Notes under the pieces: generated by a model
Database searches by the model: none
The model's input: only the letters and a program-made list of their open reading frames with translations
What the model was told of the DNA's origin: nothing
Part shown: positions 1 through 14,362 of the stretch, in pieces
Position numbering within the stretch: the stretch's first letter is position 1
Layout: the number at the start of each line of letters is the position of its first letter
Position numbers and translations under genes: made by a program
NCBI GenBank assembly: GCA_002794785.1
Contig: NBBA01000009.1
Coordinates: 620,001 to 684,000, forward strand
DNA length: 64,000 nt
Source: Coniferiporia sulphurascens
Taxonomy: Eukaryota > Basidiomycota > Agaricomycetes > Hymenochaetales > Hymenochaetaceae
Reading direction: 5' to 3'

Positions 1-3000
1 AGTGGAGGCAGCGCCGCCCTCTGAGCCAAAAGTCGTGACACGCACATTGGGAAGGGAGATTTCTCCATGACGGAGTGCCATCAATGTAATTGATATAGTG
101 TGCGTTGATCCATCCTTAAGAATATCTTAGTCACACATGCGAGAATCCCAGATAACGGTACTAACCTTTGCAATGAATTCACCTCGCTTCTGACCGCTAA
201 TAAGCCAGTCTTTAATGTTCTCCTCCAGTTCAAAATGCATGCGGTAGTGGTCAACGCTCTTTCTGCGACTAGACCAATAAAACGATGTGTTTATTGAGAC
301 AGCAGCCGTAATTGGTTGCCCGGCGTATACAGGAGGGCTGTCGCGACGAGAAGCAGGTTCCATGGTAAAGGGGTTGGGCATAATTTCGACACGTGTTGTA
401 GCAAGAATCTTCAAAGAGTTCAGTGATATACCAATCCTAAGTAATAACAGGAATCACTTACGTCGAGTTGAGGTACATCTACAGGAATCGTAAACTGTCG
501 CCAGTCGCCCTCACCCCCAGAGCCTAAGGGATCTTCTCTTAAAACCTACATTATTACCCATAAGCGAGAATCTAAAGGGATATCCCGTCGCGCCCACCTC
601 TTTTACGTGCGCAACAAGTTCCTCTGATACACCGCTCAGTTTGGCATCGGACTCGGGCACATGAACTTCTCCCGTAATCTCATATAGCTCAACCCATGAA
701 GAGTCATCCTCCAGGGCGCATATGACTGCATCGCTGACCGCAATCCTCTGCCTCCAGTCGGGGGCTTCCGGTATCAACTCCTTGATACGTCGTTTTACGA
801 GTCCTTCTACCTCTGTGTTGACATAAGGGGCCATTCCGTTATTATTTGACAGTTAGACAGTACCTTCTCGCAGAAGCCGGTAGGTTATGCATAGGCGGAG
901 GGGGTCGCTCACTATATATTGTTAAATCAGTGCTCTTGGCTGCGTAGTATCAATTTACCTTCTCCCTCCAGTTCGACTTGGAACACAAAGTTTGCCGGTT
1001 GAACGGGAGTAACTGTCTGACAAATAAATACCTTCCATTTCATTGATTTACCGCGCGCTTACTATCGTGCCCTTTGATCCAATCTCCTCGACTATTTTGA
1101 TTTTATTCCTGTCATTTTCGCTCGTCCGAAGACCTACAGACAGAATGCGAACATGCTGATGCGTAGTGGTTGAGATGGTAAACTTGGTCAACAGTCTAGA
1201 TGCACGTCAGTAAGTGGGGAGCTTTACGTCCGTCCAATGGATTTACCTTTTCCCACGGAAGAAGTCCTGAACATTAACAGCAAGAGCGGGGGAGGTTGGG
1301 ATGAGCCTTGAAGAGACCATCTTTCTTGAAATGTCCGGTTCTCCAGCCGTTACATACTCTACTTCAACCAATACTTTCTATAAAGGTAATTAAGGCCGGA
1401 TACCGAAAGACCACCTTTCGTAATGTATACTCACAATACAGTCTCGCCCACCCGCGCTCGAATGAGGAATATCAAAGCGTACAACCTGGTCGGCTTGTAT
1501 GTTGACGAGGGCTACGTGGTCCGTATGAAAAGTTACGGTACTATTTGCATCTGATCACAAAAATCAGCCACGTTCCAAGTCCAAGTTAAATGGATACCTG
1601 CCCTTAGTGATACCCTCCTCTGTGCTTATGGTGACATCTGGAGAAGTTATTTTAATAATTATTCTCGACAAAGTATTTCGGCCAGACGTTAGAGTGACGG
1701 ATAGCTTCGAAGGACCTGCAACTTCCACTGCACCAAAATAAACCACTGCGAGCCTTTCTTTGAGGCTAAATCAGACACACCTTCGGAAGGTTGTTGGACG
1801 TCTACTCGCACAGTCCGAGGGTCCAGTGGTAATTTTACAAGTTTGCGAGGAGTTGTATCCATTACCACAGAGGATAGACGTCGTTTCTGCTTGCTGTTAA
1901 GGGACCATTGCAAGAGAATACGGCCTAAACGAGCCTCAGACTTTCCCGCAAGATACGAACCGTCCATTGGGACCTTATCCACTCGATTATCAGTTCATGC
2001 TCTGAAAATTTTTGTAACCACATTACCGGACAGAATAAAGTTATAGTGGAAACACCAGGCCTGATGATCATAGCGCCCTCCGAAAACTCCATAAACTCAG
2101 ACGCGGTACGGCCTGTTAATGTCATGGAAATCTTGTCAAGGGCCAGGTCCTGAGATCAAGTCAAACGAGAAGCAGGTAGCCAGTTTTAAATTGTTCCTAC
2201 ACATGGCAACTTGTTCTTGATGACAACATCGAGTAAATAACCGTCCTGCTCCTCGGCACAACGCCCGCTGTCGGTTACAGGGCTAATCGATAACATGGGT
2301 TGTTCCTGGAATGGGACATCTAGTGCACCGTCAGCAGGTGCGGGCTGAACTGATTATGAGTTTAACATACCCGCATCCAATTTGGAGGCAGCATTAATTA
2401 CGGTTTCAAGCAAGCGCTTGATGTATGCGTTCTTGTCATGAACTGTATGGAAAATTTCGGGCACATCATCCTCCATACACGCCTTGATGAAGGCCAGGGC
2501 GACGTGTATCCACTGTCGGTCATGAGCGCTCTGCATTCGGGAGTGCGTTTCAATGCTTTGGTAAAGCATGTACGATTCCAAACTCGACCACCGGTGAGGA
2601 GCATAATGTGCAGGGAGGGATGTGTATGTCTGAAACGCAACGGTATGCCTTTCTCTATGACTTGGGAGACGTAAGGACGGAACCAATACGTAATAATCTA
2701 GGACGGGACGTACAAATCAAGGGCGGCGAGACTGCCGTGCAACTTAAGTGCAAATTTCCGTCGGCCGGCTTTGACGAACAAGTCGATTGCTTTGTTCGTT
2801 AGGCGAATGTATAAATCGTAGAAAAACGGCTTGTTGTCAATCAACTCCAGAATATCTGTGCTCGATACTTGTTTCGAGACGGGTTTGGTGGCGTCCGCAG
2901 AACTCCATGTTCCGAGTTCATCCAAATCAACGACGCAAGCCGAAAAGGGCGACTCGTTTGGTAAATAGCCTAGGCGGATGCCAAGTTTATCAAGCTGCGG

Positions 3001-4413
3001 TATATTACCCAGTTATTAGTGAGAACGCTTTGTAATACTAAGCGTACATACCTGATTGCGTGATAATGAGAGTAGTTCACCTTTGGCAGCATTAAAACTG
3101 ACTAGGGATGCTGAATCTAGCTCGTGATTGCGAGCCCATTCATCACAAACTTCAACAGCGCTAAGTGCAGATGAATAAATCCATGATTCAATAAAGAAAT
3201 TAGGCAAGGTATCCTAACCAATCGCGCATTAATAATTGAAAAAGTAATTAAAAATCGAGCGCTGACCTTGAACTCTTGCAAACGTCTACCGAATGCTGCG
3301 AGAAATAGTGTCGCTTTTCGTGTAACCTCCGTCACTCGGCCCATCTGGCCGAGAAGATTAGACTGTCGCGCTAGCAAGTACACCCTAATATCAAACACAG
3401 AGACGGTGTTGGCAAGGATCAAGTCCCGGTAGGGCTTCTTTGTCAACGAAAGTAACGGAAGTGAGTCGTCCTTTGGAGAAGGCTCAACAAAGTGCCCAAA
3501 CCACAAGGTTTTGTCCTTCAAGACCTGAAAAAAAGAAGCTTCGAGTTCCTCGTATTGTATCAAAGCGTCCTCTGGAAGGTTGGCCCCTTCAAAAGAACTA
3601 GCAAGACTTTCCTTTTTGGCCATGTTAGATGTGCTATAAACAAGGAAGCTCTTTTAAATACCTTCAAAATGAAGAATGTGCAAAAATTCCAGCCCGGCAT
3701 TGTCTTCTGCAACTCGGACCGTTTGATTTCATCCTCGCGCTGCGACACGGCTTGGTCAAACGCAGAAATAATTCCATCCTTGACTTTGGAGATTATCTCA
3801 GCCCATATCGTTGGATTTTTGAAGTCCGTTGTCCAAGTGAGCTGAACACAGCTACACTCCTTTCATAAGTAAACCACATTCGAACTCGTGGTTTCGGCTC
3901 ACCGATCCTTTTTTTCAATGTTGAAATCTGCCCGTATCCTGTCTAAAATAGTACCTCGCATTTTGAGAAGTCCACTTTGGCCCTGACGACCATCCAGCTT
4001 GGTTACAAGCAGAATGAGCCATTCCTGGCCTTTGCGCGCGGTGACCTGTGTATGCCAGTCTTTAATTTGTTTCTTGACTGTGCTCTTGTAGGCGTCATTG
4101 TCCTGTATTGTGGAATCAATATAAACGTGGTGTCTGAGAACATGTGGAATGAACTCGCATCGCAGATTACGACGTAAACGTTGAGAAATGGTCTGTCCAG
4201 CAGGCTTGAAGGTATTTGGGAAGCACCCTCTTCCTTCACCGACTCGAGTGCAAGTGCATTCACCTCCAATGTCTGTATTGTTCGAATTGAAGTCCGGGTC
4301 GCCGGTTTCCAGTGCAGATTTCGAAGGGGAAATTGAGCGGAGAACGCAGACTTAATTTGGGCCCACTGATCCGTCGAGGAGACCTGTGATGGAGCTGCAA
4401 GCGTGACCTTCAT
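1..4413 (-). CDS. TRS130: TRAPPC10/TRS130, TRAPP II complex subunit (3' end beyond window)
   Basis: TRAPPC10 is a subunit of the TRAPP II complex, which works as a Rab-GEF tether in Golgi and endosome traffic. The start is set at 4413 because the family opening, with the block FPLRNLHWKP near residues 29-38, follows it. Exon 1 is 4413-4159. The next exon starts at 4102 and carries the family block KKQIKDWH...GQEWLILLV. Downstream segments also fit the family: a helical stretch with PEDALIQYEELEASF near 3.57 kb, RERHTVAFQTY...HYAPHRW near 2.6 kb, and a C-terminal beta-rich part with YAGQPITAAVSI and DWLISGQKRGEF near 0.2-0.35 kb. The gene has many small introns that I did not all resolve. Intron 1 appears to start with GC (GCGAGT). 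The true 3' end lies left of the window. The next ATG upstream is at 4428. It is divergent to RRP3. The identity is firm; the full exon chain is not. Confidence 0.85.
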
Positions 4414-4428
4414 GCGTTGAGCTTGCAT

Positions 4429-4847
4429 CCTGTGCAGTGTGCACGACCAGCCTTCAAGTTCGGGATCGCAACGCACGCCAGTATCAGGTTCTGTTCGCTA
4501 GTCGTGGTATATGTGCGGCCTCAGATGATTAAGGTCAAGGTAGAGCACCCAAAGTTTCTGAAGTATTCAGCCAAGGATAGGCTGCTCTTAGGTCTGGTTG
4601 AGAGAACTACGCGCAGACCTCCTCGGATACCCGCACAGTAGCAGTAGTAATAGACGTCCTAAAAAGGAAGGCATGGTCGGACGATCTATTTTTCTTTACA
4701 TTTTTTGGAATTATGATCTGCTCAGACATCCTCAAGCGACTACTGCAAGTTTGAATTGATTCTTGGGGTTCTTCCTCTGTTTCCTACTTACCTACGCGCG
4801 TTAGGGAAAGCTATCGTTGTTTAAGGGTATAACCTCTTCTGTCTACT
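4429..4847. other. Divergent intergenic region, TRAPPC10 / RRP3
   Basis: About 0.4 kb between the two divergent starts. No convincing ORF, RNA gene or repeat was seen. It presumably holds both promoters and 5' UTRs. Confidence 0.6.
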
Positions 4848-6410
4848 ATGCCGTCTCCAGAGGAGGCGTCGACGTCGACGTCTTCACCGCCGTCGTTCAA
4901 GGAGCTGGGTATCACAGGTCCTCTCCTGGAAGCCCTCGGCCGGATGAACTTCAAAACACCAACAGAAATCCAAGCAGAGTCCCTTCCTCACGCAATCTCG
5001 GGGAGGGACATCATTGGTGTTGCGGAGACTGGCTCAGGAAAGACGGCCGCCTTTGCTCTCCCGATTCTCCAAAAACTATGGGAAGAACCAAAGGGTCTCT
5101 TTGCATGCGTCCTTGCTCCTACTCGCGAACTTGCCTATCAGATATCGCAGCATTTCGAATCACTCGGTTCGGCAATCGGCGTCCGGTGCGCGGTCATAGT
5201 GGGAGGGATGGACATGGTCACGCAAGCTGTAGCTCTGGCGAAGAGACCACACATTGTCGTGGCCACACCTGGCCGGCTCAACGACCACCTGGAAAATACG
5301 AAGGGCTTCAGCCTGAGGGGGATACGGTTTTTGGTGAGAAATATTCGTATTGCTCGACGCTTGTTCGGGGATTCATGAAGCTCAATGTAGGTTCTCGACG
5401 AAGCCGATCGACTCTTGGATATGGATTTCGGCCCTGTCATTGATAAAATTCTTAAAACCATACCCAAAGAGCGAACTACTTTCCTGTTCTCTGCAACAAT
5501 GACAACGAAAGTGGCAAAACTTCAAAGGGCTAGTTTGACGAATCCTGTTCGAGTAGAAGTCTCAAAAAAGTAAGTGCATCCATTGAATTATCGCTTTCTA
5601 TCTGAGAGTATCGTAGGTATTCCACGGTTTCGACGCTGCTGCAACACTATCTGTTCATACCCTACAAACAAAAGGAGGTCAACCTTGTTCATATATGCAA
5701 TTCACTCGCGCAGAACTCTATTATTATCTTTACTCGCACGGTCATGGATTGCCAAAAGTTCGTGAGATCTTGTATGCCAATCCTTCCCACCTGACCTGAC
5801 TGCGGCGCAGGCTTGCGCTTATTCTTAAAGCCCTTGGATTTCCCGCCGTGCCATTGCATGGTCAGCTGAGCCAAAGTGCGCGGCTTGGGGCACTAGCAAA
5901 GTTTAAAAGTGGCGGACGCAGCGTGTTAGTTGCAACTGATGTTGCCAGTCGGTGCGTCAACTAGCATATATTACGTTCTGCGAAGCCATAACGAGTTCTT
6001 CTAGCGGGCTCGATATTCCCTCGGTGGATGCAGTCATTAACTATGACATTCCGTCCCACTCCAAGGACTATATTCATCGTGTTGGGCGTACTGCGCGCGC
6101 TGGGCGCGCTGGAAAGTCTATTACACTCGTCACACAGTATGATGTCGAACTCGTGCAGCGCATCGAGGCTGTGATTAAAAAGAAGATGGATTTATGGCCG
6201 ACTGATGCGGAGGAAGTGGCCATGCTGAGGGAGAGCGTCGACGAGGCGGCGCGCTTAGCAATAAAAACGCTGAAAGAGCAAGCAAAAGACGGCAGGGGCG
6301 GGCGTAAGAGGGGGAGAGAAGAGGGCGGGGGGCGCGACGATCGTGATCGGGATGACGATGTGGTGGAAGCGGGGATGCCTGTGAAGAAGTCGAAGAAGGG
6401 AAGGCGGTAG
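4848..6410 (+). CDS. RRP3: ATP-dependent RNA helicase RRP3 (DDX47 type)
   Basis: DEAD-box RNA helicase of the Rrp3/DDX47 group, which acts in the nucleolus in early 18S pre-rRNA processing. Five exons: 4848-5333, 5391-5569, 5617-5757, 5811-5951, 6005-6410. They give 450 aa, close to DDX47. Visible motifs are the Q-motif region near residues 17-43 (SFKELGI...PTEIQ), Walker A AETGSGKT at 59-66, PTRELA, DEAD at 165-168, SAT at 196-198, and [13 protein letters not shown] in the last exon. The C-terminus is a basic and acidic tail with KKSKKGRR, which fits nucleolar localisation. Intron 3 (5758-5810) starts with the weak donor GTTCGT; the neighbouring GTGAGA leads straight to a stop, so the weak site is required by the frame. 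The start follows a short 5' leader and is the first ATG in frame. Confidence 0.95.
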
Positions 6411-6643
6411 CAAATGAATTCGGTCGTGTATTTAAACTATAAATACAGCTGAGAGCGGTGTATCCCATCCTTTTTGCGTGTTCGACTTGACCACTTTTGC
6501 GGCCATTTTTCCATGCTTGCGGCAGCAGGCTGACACATCGCACGAATGTCCGAGGGCGTGCCTGACTCGGAGGGTCGCTATACGCGCGGCTTATATAGGC
6601 AGGCAGATAGGCACACCGTACTCGTCTGCCAATTGCCCTCCCC

Positions 6644-7954
6644 ATGTCTCCGCCCTCCAGAGCACTCGCTGTGCTCCTTGTCACCCTCAGCTTGTTGTCT
6701 TTGGCCGTTCAGGCGAAACAACAGCGAATATGCGCTTCTGACCCGTTTGCGGACCCCCGCAACGATCCGTGCGACTCGCTTAAGTATATCCCGTCAAACA
6801 CGCTCACGGGCATTACCTTTGGTAAGCCGATCTATTCTTTTACGTCCTTCCTTGGGCCCTAAGGATCGTCTCGTCAGGTTTGTATATTGCTGTGGGTATT
6901 TGTCATGTCTACAATATCTGGAAATACGGGGCAAAATGGATGTCTGCCATGACTATCGGCATATTCAGTAAGCTTATCTAGCTTGCGCTCATTGCTTCAC
7001 TGACCCGCAATAGCATATGCCGCTGGTATCGCCTGCCGTTTTGGACTCCACATTAACCCGCAGTCAAAAGGAATCTACATCGCTGAATATTTGCTTGTCG
7101 TCCTTTCCGTATGTGGCTCATCTAGGATGAGAGTGACTGTTGCCTTGCTAATTGTCGCCTTTAGCCTTGCGCATTCATTGCTGCAGAATATGTCCTACTC
7201 GGTCGGATGGCTAGACATCTCAAGATGGGCCGTTACCTATTAGTATCCCCACGCCGAGTGATGCCAGCATTTGTCGCGTCCGACGTCACGACTTTCCTCA
7301 TCCAAGTTAGTCGCTTCGGTTATTGATTAACGTATACCATACTAACTCGTTTGGGTGTTAAGGCTGTAGGGGGCTCTGTATCAATCGCGGCGAATGACCT
7401 TAAAACCAACAAAGCAGGGTCGAATGTATGCTCTTTTTGATTGGATTCAACAAACCCATCTGATTTTATCAACCTTTTTCGCACTTGTTGTATCCAGATA
7501 TTCCTTGCTGGACTTGCTCTCCAACTGGCGTCCTTCCTTCTTTTCACGTCAATTTACCTGCGTTTCCTTTACTGTGTATACAAGCACGAGCCAGAAACAT
7601 GGCATAGGGACGCCACGCAGAAGAAGCCGTGGTACCAGGATTGGAGGACACTCGCCATCATTCTGTCCATCAGCTGTTTGGGAATCATCGTAGGTTTTTT
7701 ATGTCCGTTGAGCTTTTGTCCGAATGACTTAGCGGTCGCGCATCCAGGTTCGGTCCGTCTTCCGTGTAGTCGAACTCTCGCAAGGCTTTACGGGTGCGAT
7801 TGCGACAAATGAGGGCGATTTCTACGGCTTCGATAGTCTTCCCCTCTTCATCGCCGTTGGGATATATGTACCATTTTGGCCGGGCCGTTACATTCGCCTC
7901 ACAGATGAAGATTCTGTCAGGACTAGTATCGACGCCGAAGCTAGAGAGAAGTAG
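6644..7954 (+). CDS. RTA1-like seven-TM membrane protein (lipid-translocating exporter family)
   Basis: Fungal RTA1-domain protein. Family members are seven-helix plasma-membrane proteins linked to sphingolipid or flippase-like transport and resistance to toxic amphiphiles; the substrate here cannot be told. Seven exons: 6644-6821, 6878-6967, 7014-7108, 7165-7305, 7363-7425, 7498-7689, 7748-7954, giving 321 aa, typical for the family. A hydrophobic N-terminus (residues about 7-24) looks like a signal sequence or first helix. Family-like blocks follow: Y-I-A-E-Y-x-L-x-V-L-S-P-C-A-F-I-A-A-E-Y, D-V-x-T-F-L-I-Q-A-V-G-G-S, a long helix with LALQLASF, and FRVVEL-x-Q-G-F near the end. It lies 233 bp downstream of RRP3 on the same strand, but nothing suggests a functional link. 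Confidence is high for the family and low for any specific function. Confidence 0.88.
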
Positions 7955-8580
7955 AGTTTCTGTCTGTATACCGGTTTCTTGGATACCTTCGAGCTTATTG
8001 ACGGAACGAGGCTTTTTGTGACGGGGTTATTGATGGTGACAGCTCGATTTATGCATATAGACATTACTCTACTATTTTCTCCTGCTTTCTATACGAGATG
8101 TATACAATCGTCCGCTCTTTTATTATGATATCTAATGCTTATACGAGACCTGGACTTTTTTACAACATGGTACGTAGATAGATATTCAAGTTGATATCCT
8201 TGTATCCAAATATTGTTGTTTTGGTTCTGTCCTCTAAGCCTTGCAACATGATACATAGATGGATATACAGTAGATGATATCCTTGCTCCAAATACTGTTG
8301 TCTTAGTTCCGCCTTAGTGGACAGAAGCAAATTCCCGATACCTTTAGGTAGAGGGTTAGCTAGGTCAATAATTCAAGATCTGGACGCGATGTCGAGCCGC
8401 GGCTCTTCATTATTTACACCTTTAAGCCTAGGGTCTGTCATTACAATTTGTTCTACATGATGCCTTCTTTGGAATGATTAGAAAATGTGATCATGTGTTT
8501 TGCGTGTTATTTATTACGTTTTGACTTCGGCTTGTTGTGCTGAGCGGATGTTCGATCCGTTTGCGTGTTATTCTTTACTT
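7955..8580. other. AT-rich intergenic stretch with degenerate direct repeats
   Basis: No gene was recognised between the RTA1-like stop and the small unresolved locus. The region is AT-rich and holds the two imperfect direct-repeat pairs listed separately. Confidence 0.5.
8163..8313. repeat. Imperfect tandem direct repeat (about 70 nt x 2)
   Basis: Copy 1 is about 8163-8231 and copy 2 about 8244-8313. Both run CAACATG, then TAGAT, GATATCCTTG, TCCAAATA, TGTTGT and TTCTGTC/TTCCGCC in the same order, with scattered substitutions and one small gap. It looks like an old local duplication with no coding content. Confidence 0.7.
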
Positions 8581-8603
8581 TCACACTCCGGCTTCTTGTC
8601 TGA
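8499..8603. repeat. Imperfect direct repeat (about 45 nt x 2)
   Basis: Copy 1 is about 8499-8543 and copy 2 about 8560-8603. Both start TTTGCGTGTTATT and share CGGCTT.TTGT and CTGA at the far end. Copy 2 overlaps the 3' end of the unresolved small gene on the minus strand, so part of that gene's 3' end may have been duplicated. Confidence 0.6.
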
Positions 8604-9015
8604 ATCCGACGGCAGCGGCTGCAGGGACGTCCTTCACATCAAATGGTACTTTCAATCGTAGCAAGGTACAAGTCCAGTTTCGCTCCTGCGAGGCAGTACG
8701 AGCGATTCGCTCACCAAAGCGGTCCAGGCCAGTCTCATAAGTCTCGCTCACCATTTGAAAACCTGCTTGGCATCAAAACTGGCTTCGACCACATGGTCCC
8801 GCACCAGAAAGAGCCCCGTGAAGCCCGACACCACCGCCATCGCCCAGCGACTTGACAGCAGTGGGGCTCATGACCCCGCCTCCGTACAAGGTGAAGGTCC
8901 ACCAGATCAGCAGAAAGGTACGCAGCGTGAAGTGGTTGATACGGAAACGGGGAGTGAAGGGCGAGGGCGGATCCAGTTCTGCGGGGGGTGCTGAGCTGAG
9001 GTCGTGTGGACACAA
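8581..9015 (-). CDS. Unresolved small gene, possibly frameshifted or decayed
   Basis: I do not recognise this protein. A coding-like path on the minus strand runs through ELDPPSPFTPRF, then exon 8850-8763 with a possible membrane helix (AMAVVSGFTGLFLV) and VEASFDAKQ, then exon 8685-8581 ending VPAAAAVGFRQEAGV and a stop. The lengths fit in frame if 8902-8851 and 8762-8686 are introns. However, the second 'intron' reads like coding sequence in the frame of the last exon (MVSETYETGL...FGERIARTASQ). It would join the upstream exon if the A-run near 8757-8759 had one more base. No ATG was found for the 5' end; the first ATG in frame is at 8840. The options are a real intron, a one-base sequencing error, or a decaying gene. 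Confidence 0.35.
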
Positions 9016-9355
9016 TATCCAAACTTTCTAGTCAGTACAAGTAAATCAGTTGTTCACCTGTAACTATTTTATTGTATTTTATTTTATAACTTTGACTGTC
9101 CATGATGTCAGTGGCCTCTGTTTTCCTCAAAAAGGTATCGGGCTTTGCCAGCGAAGCTGGCCTTATCATTATTCCTCCAAGCATAGATGGTAAGATTTTA
9201 CGAGCCCTTGAGACGTTTCCGAAGTTATCGACACCATACGTTAAGTATGCGATTGTCGCCCGAGGCGGCAATTACTGCTGTGGTCGTATAGGTACAAATT
9301 GAAAAAAGCATATACACATATATATTAAATACAGAGAACCGTATAGGCAAGCCAA
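9016..9355. other. Intergenic, AT-rich
   Basis: No supported gene. A T-rich tract around 9065-9090 and short spurious ORFs lie between the unresolved locus and the 3' end of CEF1. Confidence 0.4.
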
Positions 9356-12408
<3,053 letters not shown>

Positions 12409-12860
12409 GTTGGTCGCGTTTGCTGTCGACGTTCACAGTCAAGAGCCACGAACTCGGAACAGGCCGACTCGTCCGAGAACAGAGCGCGTTGTCTTGGTCA
12501 GCAAACATAATGTCTCAATCTGGCCGCGCTCCGAGCGAGGTTCAGAAGGATGCTTCTTCACTTAGTGACGTTTGGTTCGAGTTTGGTCTCATAAATGCGA
12601 TACGAATCTCAGCTACTTGAGAGTCAGTTTCTGGTACGTATTCTTCGCATCATGAAATTTTTGAAACCTCGCGGCGAGCCCTCTGATGTCGACCAATCTG
12701 TTACCATGTCCTCGCCGAAATGAGCTCAGCTTAAAACAGGACGTTCTAAACCAGGCCCCCGCGATTCAACTGAAGTGTTAAACCCCCTTATATATGGTAG
12801 GAGTCTAAGTTTGAAACACCAGTACTATGGACGGGCGTGTGCGAGGCGTAAAGACATCGC
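12409..12860. other. Intergenic region upstream of CEF1
   Basis: About 450 bp between the CEF1 start and the stop of the dioxygenase gene, both on the minus strand. It holds the CEF1 promoter and the neighbour's 3' UTR. No other gene was seen. Confidence 0.5.
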
Positions 12861-13962
12861 TTAATCCGAAAACATTATATCAGAACGCAATACATATTTC
12901 GTCCCTTTCTGGACCTTCGCGCCTTCGTGGAAGAGGCATTCGTGTCCGTGTCTATGAAATCTCGTATGAGCACTATGCTCTGTGAAGAGCGGAATTGCGG
13001 TGTGACCTATGTAGAAGAGCCATGCCTCGTCTCAAATCTGGTTTGATTGGTGGCTCACGGTCCTTTTTCTTCCCGTGGCCCTTATAGAAAATAGTCTAGA
13101 TTTGACAGCGGTAAAAGACGACAGGTCAATAAGCAATCATCAGTTCCACAACGAAATTGTTGAAAGTGTATTTTCTTTAATTTCGGCTGAATCGACGAAT
13201 AGTCTGCTTCCTGTCAATTCGTGAAATCTCGCTCACCTCTCCGCCCACGACGCCGTCCTCCTTTCCGCTCAGATAGATCAAGAGCGTCCACTCCGAGTGG
13301 GTCCCATTTGTAGGATCGCTCACTGAGTCATCGTAATGACACCCGAAATGTTGTCCCTCTGTATATTTATATAGACGGATATTTGCATTCAATGAGCGCG
13401 CTGGCCGCGATGCATGAGACATTGCATCATTTGAAGGCTTTCTGGAAACCTTAGATGGTGGATAGGGAAAATCCGGAAGGTGAGGGGAAAGGACAGAGAA
13501 AAGAGCATCAGCAAATGAGGCTGAAGTTATAGATATGCGATCTAAACGGTTGCGCAAACAGTGGTCGGTTAACACAAACACATATGCCTCTAACGACATC
13601 ATACTCACGATTGACTCTCAGCGCCTCGCCTTTCTTTGGTGGAGGAGTGAGTTCCATAGGGAGCCCTTCAATAAACTTGATGAAGCATTTACATTCCCCT
13701 TCACTTAACACATCCTAACGTGATCCAATCTATGTTAGAAGCGACTTTTTCACAGAAAGCATTATGAACGGGCACGAACGGGAATAATGATGATCTGGTC
13801 AGGTTCGATCTCCTTTGTGCCCAACGTTTCTTTCGCACAGATTGAAGGGAACGGAGGGTTCTCCTGAAGTTTGTTTGGAATATCACTGCTATCCGGAGTC
13901 TTCACTAGCTCCGAGTTAACCGCTTGAGATTTGTTCCTGGCCAATCCAGATTTCTTTCCCAT
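12861..13962 (-). CDS. 2OG-Fe(II) dioxygenase, prolyl 4-hydroxylase-like
   Basis: Member of the Fe(II)/2-oxoglutarate dioxygenase superfamily with a P4Hc-type fold. Exons: 13962-13780, 13714-13609, 13541-13237, 13095-13007, 12951-12861, giving 257 aa. The iron ligands are visible: H165 and D167 in GQHFGCHYDDS and the distal His in CLFHEG (H236). K245 in KGTKYVLRSDIMF is the expected 2-oxoglutarate contact. The substrate is unknown; proteins of this size in fungi include free-standing prolyl or other hydroxylases. The N-terminal about 60 residues are basic and polar with no signal peptide, so it is probably intracellular. Intron 1 starts with GTTCGT; the alternative donors break the frame. A tRNA gene lies 87 bp upstream of its start on the same strand. 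Confidence 0.85.
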
Positions 13963-14040
13963 TCTTATGAAAATGACGGAAGAGGGAAATCTTCAACTTG
14001 GAATTGAGACGGGTACACCAGCACAAAATGAGACGTGAGC

Positions 14041-14045
14041 AAAAA
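14041..14045 (-). terminator. RNA polymerase III terminator of tRNA-Ser
   Basis: Five A's on the plus strand are TTTTT on the minus strand, a few bases beyond the 3' end of the tRNA. This is a normal Pol III stop. Confidence 0.75.
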
Positions 14046-14048
14046 GAT

Positions 14049-14144
14049 CGTCACCTGAGCGATTCGAACACTCGCGTGCAAAGCACAACCGCTCACTAGC
14101 CACTAAGTAGCAGGCGATCCCGTTAACCACTCCGGCAAAGTGAC
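14049..14144 (-). tRNA. tRNA-Ser(GCT) with a short intron
   Basis: Read on the minus strand the sequence folds as a class II tRNA. The acceptor stem GTCACTT pairs with AGGTGAC (7 bp, one G-T), with discriminator G at 14049. The D arm is CCG...CGG with AGTGGTTAA, and the anticodon stem ATCGC pairs with GCGGT. The loop is CTGCTA plus one A, giving anticodon GCT. An extra 14 nt (CTTAGTGGCTAGTG) sits after position 37, the usual tRNA intron site. The long variable arm is GTGC-TTT-GCAC. The T arm is GAGTG-TTCGAAT-CGCTC. Removing the intron leaves 82 nt including the discriminator, the usual size for tRNA-Ser. The T arm supplies the B box, and a TTTTT terminator follows. Confidence 0.93.
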
Positions 14145-14362
14145 CTTCTCTGTTCCCAATGCAATAACGACTATAATGACAAATGCCCCACCCACCCTTT
14201 AATAAAACTCGAAAACCGGGAGCAAAACACTTCGGTATAAAAACGTTGGCGCCCACACTTGCAATCGGTCATGAAACAATACGGACAGGTGAGGTCTACG
14301 GTTGTAATAGCAGATCACAGATAATTCATTTTTATATCTATTTCCTTCCATCCTACAGTCCC

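Noticed and set aside
3870..3900. ATTCGAACT motif suggesting another tRNA T arm on the minus strand
   Set aside because: No 5-bp T stem and no acceptor stem pairing; it falls inside the TRAPPC10 gene.
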